Position numbers and translations under genes: made by a program. DNA of 47,015 nt from CAZSLZ01 sp964607865 (lineage in GTDB: Bacteria > Vulcanimicrobiota > JAJTBE01 > CAZSLZ01), in the NCBI GenBank assembly GCA_964607865.1, contig CAZSLZ010000007.1:1-47015 (forward strand). The letters are read 5' to 3'. Positions 16,454-25,300 of the stretch are shown here, in pieces; position 1 is the stretch's first letter, and each line of letters starts with the position of its first letter. The notes beneath the pieces were generated by a model. The model had not been told where the DNA came from and searched no databases. It saw only the letters and a list, made by a program, of their open reading frames with translations.

Positions 16454-17329
16454 ATGTTACCCAAACAATTAGAAAGAGTATTAGAGAGAAACTATAAGAA
16501 TATCGGGACGCTGCCTACAGTAGTGAGTAACCTGATCAGGATTCTTAACGATCCCAAATCCTCTACCAAGGATCTGGCGAAGGTGATTACCGCCGACAAG
16601 GTTTTATCAACCAGGCTTCTGAAAATGGTCAATTCCTCTTACTTTGGCCTCAGAAATGACGTGATTGACATTAACCAGGCTATATCCATTGTAGGATATA
16701 ACGTAATAAGAAGTTTCACTTTCTGCGTAACCCTTTTCGATTCCGCATTCCCTCCCGGAACTTCCTTTAAAAAGGAAGATTTCTGGATTCACTCCCTGGC
16801 GGTGGGAGCCTGCGCGAAAAGAATAGCGGTAAAATATAACCTCCCCAACCAGGAGGAATATTTCGTGGCGGGGCTGGTTCACGATATAGGCAAAGTATTT
16901 ATGTATCAATTTCTGCCCGACACTTTTTTTAACATTATTAAAGTGGTGGAAGATCAAAATTGTCCTTTCTATAATGTGGAAAGAAATATTTTACAGTCAG
17001 ATCATGCTGAAATAGGAGCATGGATTATGGAAAAATGGAAACTGCCGGAAATGCTGCTGCAATCCATACGGTTCCACCATTACCATATGTTTCAGGGAGA
17101 AACCCAAGCAGTACCTTCACAAATAATTGGATTATCCGATAACATAGTAAAAGAGCTGCAAATCGGCAGTTCTGGAGATAATATTCCGGCAAATGATTAT
17201 TCACTACTTAAAAAAAAGTATAGAATAACCGATGAATGGATTAGGAAGCAATGTGAACCACTTCAACAAGATGTAGCAGCTTTCGAAGACATAATAATAA
17301 AGAAGCAGGCGAATCCAACAGGTGGATAG
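16454..17329 (+). CDS. HDOD-domain signalling protein
   Basis: The 291-residue protein carries an HDOD domain over about residues 15-210: LPTVVSNLIRILNDPKSS, ADKVLSTRLLKMVNSSYFG, ISIVGYNVIRSF and an HD-like VAGLVHDIGKVFMY with DHAEIGAWIMEKWKLP. HDOD proteins are usually non-catalytic signalling scaffolds, linked to motility, chemotaxis and cyclic-di-GMP networks. There is no partner domain. The ATG at 16454 is preceded by AGGAG and lies downstream of the sigma-28-like promoter, so I reject the longer 16415 frame. It lies 25 bases before flgM and seems to be the first gene of the late flagellar block. A flagellar regulatory role is inferred from context. Confidence 0.88.
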   Translation: MLPKQLERVLERNYKNIGTLPTVVSNLIRILNDPKSSTKDLAKVITADKVLSTRLLKMVNSSYFGLRNDVIDINQAISIVGYNVIRSFTFCVTLFDSAFPPGTSFKKEDFWIHSLAVGACAKRIAVKYNLPNQEEYFVAGLVHDIGKVFMYQFLPDTFFNIIKVVEDQNCPFYNVERNILQSDHAEIGAWIMEKWKLPEMLLQSIRFHHYHMFQGETQAVPSQIIGLSDNIVKELQIGSSGDNIPANDYSLLKKKYRITDEWIRKQCEPLQQDVAAFEDIIIKKQANPTGG

Positions 17330-17354
17330 CACAAATTGAAAGGAGAGCTTAAAA

Positions 17355-17633
17355 ATGAAGATTCATGGCCAGAATGAATCAATAGCCAAAATAAGTAAAA
17401 TAAAAACGCCAAAGCGTGCCTTTAAAGCCAGTAGCGCCAAGGGTGCCATGCCAATGAAATCGGTGGAGTTATCGAATTTGGCAATGGAATTATCAAATTT
17501 ACACGAGGAAGTCATGAAAACTCCGGAAATCCGGATGGAAAAAGTCAGCGCAATCAAAAACAAGATTGAAGCTGGCAATTACAAAGTAGATGAAGACAAA
17601 CTCGCCGAAGAATTGTCAAAATACTTTGGTTAA
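17355..17633 (+). CDS. flgM: Anti-sigma-28 factor FlgM
   Basis: FlgM holds the flagellar sigma factor (sigma-28) inactive until the hook is finished and FlgM is exported. The 92-residue protein has a basic, Lys/Ser-rich and probably disordered N-terminal half and a typical C-terminal FlgM domain: LSNLHEEVMKTPEIR, then KVSAIKNKIEAGNYKVDEDKLAEEL. AAGGAG precedes the ATG. Adjacent flgN and flgK support the call. Transcription from a sigma-28-type promoter upstream would give FlgM feedback control of its own gene. Confidence 0.88.
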   Translation: MKIHGQNESIAKISKIKTPKRAFKASSAKGAMPMKSVELSNLAMELSNLHEEVMKTPEIRMEKVSAIKNKIEAGNYKVDEDKLAEELSKYFG

Positions 17634-17647
17634 AGGATGAGAGCGGT

Positions 17648-18046
17648 ATGTTAATAAAAAATATCCACCAACACAAGATAATTTCCACCAAGGAAACGGA
17701 AAAAACCATCGATCAACTTATCGAATTGGTAAAAAACGAACAGGAAGCAGCCCTTCAGAGGAACAGCAAGGTTCTATACCAGATATCCCGGATAAAAACT
17801 TCGTTGATGAATAAATTGTCAACCCAGTTAACCCCGGCAGTGAAAAACAACCAGGCAATCATGAACAAACTCAAAGAGTTGCATTACCTGAACAAAATCA
17901 ACCTTCGCCTTTTCCGCAGCGTGGTTAAACTTACCGCCGGCTATAAGAACATCCTTAAAGGCACAAGCGTGGTTACTGGCACTTATGATCAAAAAGGCAT
18001 CATGGACGGAATACCTGTATCGGTTCGCTTCAACGGAGCAGCTTAA
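17648..18046 (+). CDS. flgN: FlgN-like flagellar export chaperone
   Basis: FlgN protects the hook-filament junction proteins FlgK and FlgL before export. The 132-residue protein is nearly all helical, with a long amphipathic N-terminal segment, a central helix (LKELHYLNKINLRLFRSVVKLTAGYKNIL) and the family's short Tyr-Asp-x-x-Gly motif (GTYDQKG) near the C-terminus. It lies between flgM and flgK, the usual place. Sequence conservation in FlgN is low, so the name leans on the C-terminal motif and context. AAGGA lies 11 bases before the ATG. Confidence 0.82.
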   Translation: MLIKNIHQHKIISTKETEKTIDQLIELVKNEQEAALQRNSKVLYQISRIKTSLMNKLSTQLTPAVKNNQAIMNKLKELHYLNKINLRLFRSVVKLTAGYKNILKGTSVVTGTYDQKGIMDGIPVSVRFNGAA

Positions 18047-18138
18047 AACAAAATTAATATTAAATAATTATAAAAATATAAATTTAAATTTTTAGAATAT
18101 GTAAAACATGTAAATTTCGCAGAAAATGAGGGAACTTT

Positions 18139-19842
18139 ATGAGTTTTCTTGGCTTGAAAATAGCCTCAAACACAATGTTAAACAGTCAAAAAACCCTGGA
18201 AATAATTGGCCAGAATATAGCCAATTCCCAGGTGGAAGGTTACACCCGTCAGGAAGCTATCCAGACCATGGAAACCTATGGCTACACTACGGATCCGCCT
18301 TCAACCGGCACCAAGGCCGTAGTCACCCGCATAAATGAAATTGCCCGCTACCGGGTAAGCCATGTGGACAATAACATCCGCCGGGAAAAGATGATTGGCG
18401 GGGAAATCGGCAAATCTACCGATTACCTGCAGGAACTTTCCGACATTTTTACCGACGATTCCGACTTCGGCCTGCCTAATGTATTGAACGAATTCTGGCA
18501 AAGTTGGAACCGGGCCGGCCAGTCGCCGGAAGATATGGCTCTCAGAGATATGGTCCTCCAAAACGGCGAGGTCTTATGCCACTCTATCAATATGAAAGCC
18601 CACAAAATGGACGAACTGATTGTCCGGGTGGACAATGAAATTAAACTGGCTGTGGACAGCATAAATAATACCCTGAAAAAACTTGCATCTATCAACGATC
18701 AGATCATCCCCTCCGCTCCCAAATCATATCAGGTAAATATTATGCTGGACGAAAGAGATCGGCTTATGGACCAACTGGCCGATGTGGTGGATTTCAAAGT
18801 AGCCGGCGATGTCAACGACACTCTGTCGGTATATTTAGACGGCGCCCCACTGGTTCAGGAAAAGAACGCTTATGAAATATCCTTTACCAAGGATGCCGGC
18901 GGTGACTATCATTTTACTGCAGCCAATGGCAGGGAACTGCAGATAAGAAGCGGCGAATTAAGAGGTTTGCTGGATATTTATGAAACCACAGTCCCCGCTT
19001 ACCGGCAGGAAATGGATGAAGTAGCGGAAGGCCTTATAGAACAGGTAAATAACATTCACCAGCATGGCTATGGCTCCGACGGAACAACCGGCCTCGATTT
19101 TTTCAACGGAACCGGAGCTGCCGATATTCAGATGAATGCTTCCCAGCCCGAGCAGGTGGCACTGGGTGTGGCATCTTTATCCAGCACTGCCCAGATGAAT
19201 TTGGATGGAGAAAAACTCAGCCCCGAGCTTACAATCGCTTCCCAACTGGCAAAATTTGCCACCGCCCCCGATGATAACGCCGGGGCAGGCGAATTCACCG
19301 TCAATGGAAACAGTGTAACCTGGGACAATAATGACACCATTAAGGATATTCTTGATAAAATCGAGTCAGCTTCTGGTTTAACAGCCCAGTTTGATACCAG
19401 TTCCCAGACCATCATGCTGGCAGCTCCTCCCGATGATTCTACAATTACTGTAGCGGATGTGACGGGAAACTTCACAGCTTTTGCCAACCTGGATACAGCA
19501 GTTACCCAGGCCGGAGCCAGTGGAGATGGAAGAAATGGTATTAAAATTTTTGAGCTGATTAACAAGCAGGTTTTCGGTACCCCTCCCACCACCACCATAA
19601 ATGACAAATATAAAAATTTTGTGGAAGAAGTAGGATTTGATACCAATGGAATGAAAAGCGTAAAAGCCACCCAGGATCAATACCTGGAAACCCTTTTTGA
19701 AATGCAGGCTTCTGCAGGTGGCGTATCGGTGGATGAAGAGTTAGTCGATTTATTGAGATTCCAGCGTTCATATCAGGCTGGAGCAAGACTGGCAACAATT
19801 ATGGATGAAACTATTCAGTCAGTTCTGGAAATGGGAAGATAG
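18139..19842 (+). CDS. flgK: Flagellar hook-associated protein 1 FlgK
   Basis: FlgK is the first hook-filament junction protein. The 567 residues begin with the rod/hook signature (GLKIASNTMLNSQKTLEIIGQNIANSQVEGYTRQE) and end with the C-terminal coiled coil SVDEELVDLLRFQRSYQAGARLATIMDETIQSVL. Between them lies a long D2/D3 region including a flagellin-hook IN-type segment (about 375-425; GEFTVNGNSVTWDNNDTIKDILDKI). flgL follows after 13 bases. A 92-base AT-rich gap separates it from flgN, with no clear promoter. It is likely exported by the flagellar type III apparatus with the FlgN-like chaperone. Confidence 0.95.
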   Translation: MSFLGLKIASNTMLNSQKTLEIIGQNIANSQVEGYTRQEAIQTMETYGYTTDPPSTGTKAVVTRINEIARYRVSHVDNNIRREKMIGGEIGKSTDYLQELSDIFTDDSDFGLPNVLNEFWQSWNRAGQSPEDMALRDMVLQNGEVLCHSINMKAHKMDELIVRVDNEIKLAVDSINNTLKKLASINDQIIPSAPKSYQVNIMLDERDRLMDQLADVVDFKVAGDVNDTLSVYLDGAPLVQEKNAYEISFTKDAGGDYHFTAANGRELQIRSGELRGLLDIYETTVPAYRQEMDEVAEGLIEQVNNIHQHGYGSDGTTGLDFFNGTGAADIQMNASQPEQVALGVASLSSTAQMNLDGEKLSPELTIASQLAKFATAPDDNAGAGEFTVNGNSVTWDNNDTIKDILDKIESASGLTAQFDTSSQTIMLAAPPDDSTITVADVTGNFTAFANLDTAVTQAGASGDGRNGIKIFELINKQVFGTPPTTTINDKYKNFVEEVGFDTNGMKSVKATQDQYLETLFEMQASAGGVSVDEELVDLLRFQRSYQAGARLATIMDETIQSVLEMGR

Positions 19843-19855
19843 GTAGGTAATTGAT

Positions 19856-20773
19856 ATGAATATGCGATTAAGTGATCTTTCAAGAAGTTCAATGATGTTG
19901 TTTAACATCCAGAAAAGCCGGGGGCGGATGGATGAACTGTCAGCCCAGATATCCAGCGGTACCCGTCTTTTAACCCCGGATGAAGACCCCGAAGCCTACA
20001 ACCATTATCTCCGTTTCAAAGAGGCATCTCATGTTACCGACGGTTTCATAAAAAACATCGAGAGTACCATTGCCGATCTGGAATTATATGAAACCACCAT
20101 CGACAATATTACATCCACTGTAAAACAGTTTAAAAACACTGTGATCAAAGCCTCCAACGATGCCGGATACCGGGATGCCCAAGATTTGCTCAAACAGAAT
20201 ATTGAAAACCTTCTGGAATCCATGGTGAGCCTGGCCAACACCAATATGAAAGGCAAATACATGTTCTCCGGTTCACAGACTCTTACCAAGCCCTTCAAAA
20301 CTATTACCAGCGGAGGGGACATAACCGACGTGGTTTATCAGGGAGATAACATTGCCATGGAATTCAACCCCGACTCCTCGGAGCGGATGGTGATTAATCT
20401 ATCGGGAAAAGAAATTTTTGAAGGCCCGGCGGGAATGGGCGAGGGTATTTTCGAAGAAATGCTCAGCGTGATGAACGACCTGAAAGAAGATAAGTTTGAA
20501 AACGCCGATGAACACCTGGCAAAAATAGACAGTATTCACAACCGTTTGATTAATAAGCGGGGTTCTATCGGCACCAACGTCCGGCATCTTGAAGTATTGG
20601 ACAACTTCATGGATGTATATAAATTGAATATGGATGAGAAAGCTGCGGATATTGAGGGAGTTGACCCTTCCCTGGCAATTACCGAATTGCTCAACCAGGA
20701 ATATGTATTCAAATCCACCCTGGAAGTGGCAGCTAGGCTGAACGATTTGACTTTTATCGACTACATTCATTAA
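19856..20773 (+). CDS. flgL: Flagellar hook-associated protein 3 FlgL
   Basis: FlgL is the second junction protein, between FlgK and the filament, and is related to flagellin. The 305-residue protein has the flagellin-like N-terminus (RSSMMLFNIQKSRGRMDELSAQISSGTRLLTPDEDPEAYN) and a C-terminal coiled coil (NKRGSIGTNVRHLEVLDNF, then LAITELLNQEYVFKSTLEVAARLND). Typical FlgL text also includes MKGKYMFSGSQT. An AGGTAGG sequence precedes the ATG at 19856; an alternative ATG lies two codons later. It is cotranscribed with flgK by spacing and followed after 32 bases by fliW. Confidence 0.94.
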   Translation: MNMRLSDLSRSSMMLFNIQKSRGRMDELSAQISSGTRLLTPDEDPEAYNHYLRFKEASHVTDGFIKNIESTIADLELYETTIDNITSTVKQFKNTVIKASNDAGYRDAQDLLKQNIENLLESMVSLANTNMKGKYMFSGSQTLTKPFKTITSGGDITDVVYQGDNIAMEFNPDSSERMVINLSGKEIFEGPAGMGEGIFEEMLSVMNDLKEDKFENADEHLAKIDSIHNRLINKRGSIGTNVRHLEVLDNFMDVYKLNMDEKAADIEGVDPSLAITELLNQEYVFKSTLEVAARLNDLTFIDYIH

Positions 20774-20805
20774 AATATTATTAAACGTAAACTTGGAGGA
20801 ATAAA

Positions 20806-21258
20806 TTGAAGATAGCAACTCAGGGACAAAACGAACAGAACCAGCCCAACATTCTGGAAATAGAAGAAAATTTTTCAGTGCAGTTTCCCCAGGGGATAAT
20901 TGGCTTTCCGGGCTCTATCAATTACCAGGTGAGTACATCCCCAAAAATATTACCTTTTTATAAATTGTCTTCCGCCGATGAAAACGGCGTGGAATTTGCT
21001 GCGGTGGATCCCTGGCTTTTCAAGGAAGATTATAAAGTTGAAATATCAGACCAGGACCAGGAATTTCTTGAAGCAGAAGAACCTGGTGACATTATGGTGT
21101 TGACAATTGTAACTTTTCATCGAAAACAGAATTGTATAAGTTTGAATTTATGCGCCCCTGTAGTTATAAACAAAAAGAAGGGAATTGGAGCACAGATAGT
21201 ACTTGACGACGAAACTTTACCTATCAAATACTTTGTAAAGATCGATCAGGAGGAGTAA
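20806..21258 (+). CDS. fliW: Flagellar assembly factor FliW
   Basis: FliW binds flagellin in the cytoplasm and, when free, antagonises the translational repressor CsrA, so that flagellin synthesis follows assembly. The 150 residues show the family's landmarks: FPQGIIGFPGSINYQV, LPFYKLSS, VDPWLFKEDYKVEI, VLTIVTFHRKQNCISLNLCAPVVINKKKGIGAQIVLDD. A TTG start at 20806 has GGAGGA five bases upstream. csrA, the usual downstream neighbour of fliW, is absent here; a fliJ gene occupies that place. Its SD overlaps the end of fliW. Confidence 0.93.
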   Translation: MKIATQGQNEQNQPNILEIEENFSVQFPQGIIGFPGSINYQVSTSPKILPFYKLSSADENGVEFAAVDPWLFKEDYKVEISDQDQEFLEAEEPGDIMVLTIVTFHRKQNCISLNLCAPVVINKKKGIGAQIVLDDETLPIKYFVKIDQEE

Positions 21259-21265
21259 TTTTTTT

Positions 21266-21730
21266 GTGAAAAAATTCAAGTTTAAACTTCAACCGGTTTT
21301 AAACTTTCGTAAAGATATTGAGGAGCAAATACAAATTAGACTGGCCGAAGCCCTGGATCGCGAAAACAGAGCAAAAATGGCATTACAGGAAATTATAGAC
21401 AGAAGAAACCAGGTTGCCATGAAGCTGGAGGAATTCAAACACAAACCCATCGGCATCGACGACCTTATTATTTACCAGGCCCACGTTGAAAACCTGGACA
21501 GCAGAATCACCGAACAACAATTGAAAATTGAAGATTTGAAGTCCGAGGTGGAAGAAATCCGCCAGACCCTGTTGCAGGCATCGCGGGATAAGAAAGTTAT
21601 TGAAAAAATCAAGGACAGGCAGCATGACCGTCATAAAAAAGATATGCTGAAGAAAGAAATAGATTTTCTGGATGAAGTTGGCACTATAAAAGCTGCCCGC
21701 AAGGGAAAAGACGACCAGTTCTATTCATAA
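21266..21730 (+). CDS. fliJ: Flagellar export protein FliJ
   Basis: FliJ is the coiled-coil stalk of the flagellar export ATPase complex (with FliI and FliH) and helps recycle export chaperones. The 154 residues are one long alpha-helical coiled coil with the family opening KFKFKLQPVLNFRKDIEEQIQ and dense Lys, Glu, Leu and Arg heptads. The length is close to the usual 147. It starts with GTG at 21266, with GGAGGAG overlapping the fliW stop. fliH and fliI, normal neighbours of fliJ, are missing, so this copy lies outside the export operon. Another coiled-coil protein cannot be fully excluded, but the N-terminal motif fits. Its stop abuts the convergent response regulator gene. Confidence 0.8.
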   Translation: MKKFKFKLQPVLNFRKDIEEQIQIRLAEALDRENRAKMALQEIIDRRNQVAMKLEEFKHKPIGIDDLIIYQAHVENLDSRITEQQLKIEDLKSEVEEIRQTLLQASRDKKVIEKIKDRQHDRHKKDMLKKEIDFLDEVGTIKAARKGKDDQFYS

Positions 21731-22627
21731 CTACTGCCGGCTTATCTGGCTTATTGCCAGTTGTACCAACCCCTCGGCGTTCTTGGGCATGAGGGGGTCA
21801 GCGGTAACCATACCTATATTTGCTGTGAGCCGGATATTTATATTTGAATCAATAATCACCGGGTCTTCTTCAATGGCGTTTTTTATCCAGTCCGCAATTA
21901 TGTTATCCCTCCCCTGGTTGGAGTTAGGAAGCACCACCAGAAATTCCTGATCGCTTATTTGCCCAATATAATCGTTGTTGCTGCAGAAACGTTCCAGCCG
22001 TTTCAGAATCTGGGCAGATATCTTGTCCAATATTTTGAAGCCATAGGTATATTTCAATAAATGAAGTTTTTCAATAGAAATCACCATCAGGGTTATTGAC
22101 ATTTCGTTCTCAATACAAACTTCAATTTCTTCATCTATTCTGGTTAACAATGCCTTCCGTGAGCCCACGCAATTGAAAATATGCTGGTTGCTTATTGCCT
22201 CGGGATGAGAATTCTGCATTTGCATTCTGTCTTTCAGCCTCATGTTCTCCTGTTTTAATGCCTGAATTTTCTGGCCCATTTTTATCCGGGTCCTCAAATC
22301 GTTGAAATCAAAAGGTTTGCGAATGTAGTCATCAACTCCGGCAGTTACGCCCTGAATAATATCTTTCTTCTCACTTTTTGTAGTTAACATTACTATATAA
22401 ATATAATCTTCCCTCTGGGATTGCCGGATTCTTTTCACCATTTCTATGCCCTGCATTCCTTCAGGCATAACCCAATCCAGAATGATAAAAACTATATCTT
22501 CCTTTTCCAGAATTTTCAATGCTTCCTCGCAGCGAGTGGCAGTTAACACATCGTATTTCCATTCTGTCAGTTGAACCTTCAAAAGATGCCTGCTCAGAGG
22601 TTCGTCATCTACAATTAAAATTTTCAT
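21731..22627 (-). CDS. Response regulator with degenerate GGDEF-like domain
   Basis: The 298-residue protein has an intact receiver domain (1-118): acidic pair Asp7-Asp8, phosphoacceptor Asp51 (IILDWVMPEG), Thr83 region and Lys104-Pro105. A linker helix leads to a GGDEF-fold domain (about 150-298), but the signature reads SDQEF (225-229), lacking the glycines and the metal-binding Asp needed for cyclic-di-GMP synthesis. It is therefore probably a non-catalytic effector or a binding module. The ATG overlaps the stop of the hybrid kinase gene (TAATG), strongly suggesting a paired system. Which gene or protein it controls is unknown. Confidence 0.88.
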   Translation of the reverse strand: MKILIVDDEPLSRHLLKVQLTEWKYDVLTATRCEEALKILEKEDIVFIILDWVMPEGMQGIEMVKRIRQSQREDYIYIVMLTTKSEKKDIIQGVTAGVDDYIRKPFDFNDLRTRIKMGQKIQALKQENMRLKDRMQMQNSHPEAISNQHIFNCVGSRKALLTRIDEEIEVCIENEMSITLMVISIEKLHLLKYTYGFKILDKISAQILKRLERFCSNNDYIGQISDQEFLVVLPNSNQGRDNIIADWIKNAIEEDPVIIDSNINIRLTANIGMVTADPLMPKNAEGLVQLAISQISRQ

Positions 22628-25221
22628 TATTCTACACCACCAAATTTACCGGTTTCTTTTTTAAACTTTTCAATCTCTTTAACCAATGTTTCTAACTGTT
22701 CCTTGTACTGTTCAATCTTTCCTTCCTTGCCACAATCTTCCATTTTTTTGGAGATATCCACCACTCTGGCTGCGCCCACATAACTGGCTGCGCCTTTCAG
22801 CCGGTGAGCGTCCCTGGACATCTTATCCGCATCTTCTCTCGCAGTAGATTCATCTATGTCATTTATCATTTCATCAAGGTTTTCAATAAACATAGTTAAA
22901 GCCTGCTTTAATAACTCCCTGTTATCTCCCAACCTCCTCGCCGCCTCTTCTTCATCAAATACAGGCAGGGCTTTTGTTTCTGTTTCCCCTGATTCAGGTT
23001 TTACATCAGGTTTATTTCTGATGCATTGGGAAGCCTTGTCGGTAAAACAGGCTTTCCCTTCTGTTGAAATACAGCAATTGATTATTTTATAAAGTTCTCC
23101 GGCGTCAATGGGTTTGGGAACATAACCATCCATTCCTGCCTCCAGGCAGCGTTCCCTGTCTCCCACCATGGAATGGGCAGTCAGGGCAACTATCGGGGTA
23201 TAAGTTTTTCTGCCGTCCTCATATTCCCTGATTTTCCGGGTTGCCTCAAAACCGTCCATCTCCGGCATTTGAAGATCCATCAATACCAGGTCAAAGTCTT
23301 TTTTCGTTATTTCCTCGTATGCTTTCAAACCGTTGGATACAGTAGTAACCCTGTGGTTTTTCTTTCTTAAAATTTCTCCGGTAACCATGGAATTTACCGG
23401 GTTATCCTCGGCAAGAAGAATATGATATTGTTCCCCGCCAGCCTCATCTTTTTCCAATTCCGGCTCTTCCTTCTTCTCTTCTCCCCCGGCTGACAATTCA
23501 AAGACCCAGCTTATTGCCTTTAAAATCTCATCTGGTTTCACGGGTTTTTTTATGTGAGAAGAAATTCCCAGTTGTTTTAATTTTTTTTCTACAATCTGGG
23601 TTCCAAAGGGTGTTATAAAAACAATTCCCAGATCAGGATACAGTTTTCTTATAAATTTGGTAGTGGTTTTTACAAATTCCAGCGCCTCCTGGCTTTCGAT
23701 ACCCGCTATGTTGGCATCCATCAAAACAAAATCTATCTTGTGACGGTTTTTCACCAACTTTCGAACCATGGACACCGCCTCGAAGGTGTCCGAAGCTTCC
23801 AGGGTGCGAATACCCCAATGGTTGAGAAGTTTTACCAGAATGGCCCTTAAAGCCTCATTTTCTTCAGAAATAAGAGCTTTTTTTCCCTTGAATAAATCTT
23901 TTGTGGATTCCTTTTCAGCGGTTTCGTCAACTTCAAAATCCAGAGAAAAATGAAACTCACTTCCCTCGCCTGGTTTGCTTTTTACCCAGATAGACCCGTT
24001 CATCATTTTGACCAGTTGGCTGGTTATGGCAAGCCCCAGGCCGGTTCCCCCAAATTTCCGGGTATGGGATTCGTCAGCCTGGGTGAATTTATCAAAAATA
24101 TGCCTTAATTTTTCCGGAGGTATGCCTATGCCCGTATCCGACACTTCGCCATGGATGGTAAGAGTATTATCTTTTTGCTCCGATGTTTCAATAGTTAATA
24201 TTACCTCGCCCCGGCTGGTAAATTTTACGCCATTTCCCACCAAATTTAATAAAATCTGGCGAAACCGGTGAGAATCGCCAATAAGCCTGGTGGGTACCGA
24301 AGGGTCAATATAATAAGCCAGTTCAATCCCTTTTTCATAGGCTTTCACCATCAGGGAATCCAGAGTGCTCTCAATTACCTGGCACAAACAGAAAGATTCC
24401 TTTTCCAGTTCAATCCGGCCAGCTTCAATTTTGGAAATATCCAGAATATCGTTGATTAAAATTGTCAGAGATTCGGCAGAGGTTTTTAAAATATTTAAAT
24501 ATTTTTCCTGAACCGGTTCCAGGTTGGTATCAAGCAAAAGATTGGCCATACCAATTATGCCGTTCAGCGGGGTCCTTATTTCATGGCTCATGTTGGCAAG
24601 AAATTGGCTTTTTGCCCTGTTGGCCTCGTCAGATAACCGCTTCTGCTCGTATGCCTTCTCCAACTCCCGGACATATTTTTCCGATGCATCCCGGGCCTGT
24701 TCAGCTTCCTTGGCAGCGGTCCAGGCATCGCGAATGGCAATTCGCAAATATTCCTCAGTCTTCTTATACTGGGTAATATCTCTTATAATCACCTGCACTA
24801 TTTCTTTTTCCCTGTTGGCAAGAACCGCATTTATTTCAATGTTTATCTGGTTTCCGCCAGCTTTTCTAGTTAAAAGCTGATATTTAAGAGGCTTCTGCTT
24901 TTTGATCTCTTCAAAATATTTTTTTCCCTGGGGCAAATTATAAGGAATTATATCGAAAATCGACATATGTTTCATATTTTTTTCTTCCAACCCAAGAAGA
25001 TCCAGAATTTTGGAATTATAGTCTATAATGTTCCCCTGCATATCATGAAGAATAATTCCGTCCAGGGAATGCTCAAAAAGCGCCCGAAGCTTTCTTTCCT
25101 TACCCCTTAGAGATTTCTCAATTTCTTTCCGTTTTTCAATATCTTCCAGTAACTGCTGGTTGGTTTTTACCAGATCACGGGTGGTTTCTTTCAATTTTTC
25201 TTCTAAATTCCGGTTTTCCAC
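22627..25221 (-). CDS. Hybrid sensor histidine kinase (PAS-HisKA-HATPase-REC-REC-HPt)
   Basis: This 864-residue cytoplasmic kinase has no membrane segment. Order: coiled coil (1-45), PAS (about 42-155), coiled coil, HisKA with His213 (NMSHEIRTPLNG), HATPase with N-box (NLVGNGVKF), G1 (DTGIGIP) and G2 (GGTGLGLAI), then two receivers and an HPt. REC1 (447-570) has Asp502 and Lys559, but its acidic pair reads Glu-Glu. REC2 (598-718) is canonical with Asp649 (LMDLQMPEMDGFEA). HPt (about 760-850) has His806 (DAHRLKGAASYVGA). It is a full phosphorelay in one chain and should pass phosphate to the coupled downstream regulator. The start is GTG with AAGGA upstream; the signal is unknown. Confidence 0.93.
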   Translation of the reverse strand: MENRNLEEKLKETTRDLVKTNQQLLEDIEKRKEIEKSLRGKERKLRALFEHSLDGIILHDMQGNIIDYNSKILDLLGLEEKNMKHMSIFDIIPYNLPQGKKYFEEIKKQKPLKYQLLTRKAGGNQINIEINAVLANREKEIVQVIIRDITQYKKTEEYLRIAIRDAWTAAKEAEQARDASEKYVRELEKAYEQKRLSDEANRAKSQFLANMSHEIRTPLNGIIGMANLLLDTNLEPVQEKYLNILKTSAESLTILINDILDISKIEAGRIELEKESFCLCQVIESTLDSLMVKAYEKGIELAYYIDPSVPTRLIGDSHRFRQILLNLVGNGVKFTSRGEVILTIETSEQKDNTLTIHGEVSDTGIGIPPEKLRHIFDKFTQADESHTRKFGGTGLGLAITSQLVKMMNGSIWVKSKPGEGSEFHFSLDFEVDETAEKESTKDLFKGKKALISEENEALRAILVKLLNHWGIRTLEASDTFEAVSMVRKLVKNRHKIDFVLMDANIAGIESQEALEFVKTTTKFIRKLYPDLGIVFITPFGTQIVEKKLKQLGISSHIKKPVKPDEILKAISWVFELSAGGEEKKEEPELEKDEAGGEQYHILLAEDNPVNSMVTGEILRKKNHRVTTVSNGLKAYEEITKKDFDLVLMDLQMPEMDGFEATRKIREYEDGRKTYTPIVALTAHSMVGDRERCLEAGMDGYVPKPIDAGELYKIINCCISTEGKACFTDKASQCIRNKPDVKPESGETETKALPVFDEEEAARRLGDNRELLKQALTMFIENLDEMINDIDESTAREDADKMSRDAHRLKGAASYVGAARVVDISKKMEDCGKEGKIEQYKEQLETLVKEIEKFKKETGKFGGVE

Positions 25222-25300
25222 AAAATTTTCCTTAAATTATAAAACTTGAAAAAATTAGAATAGTAAAAACTACAACCTTTTTGAAAAAATGATAAGAAAA

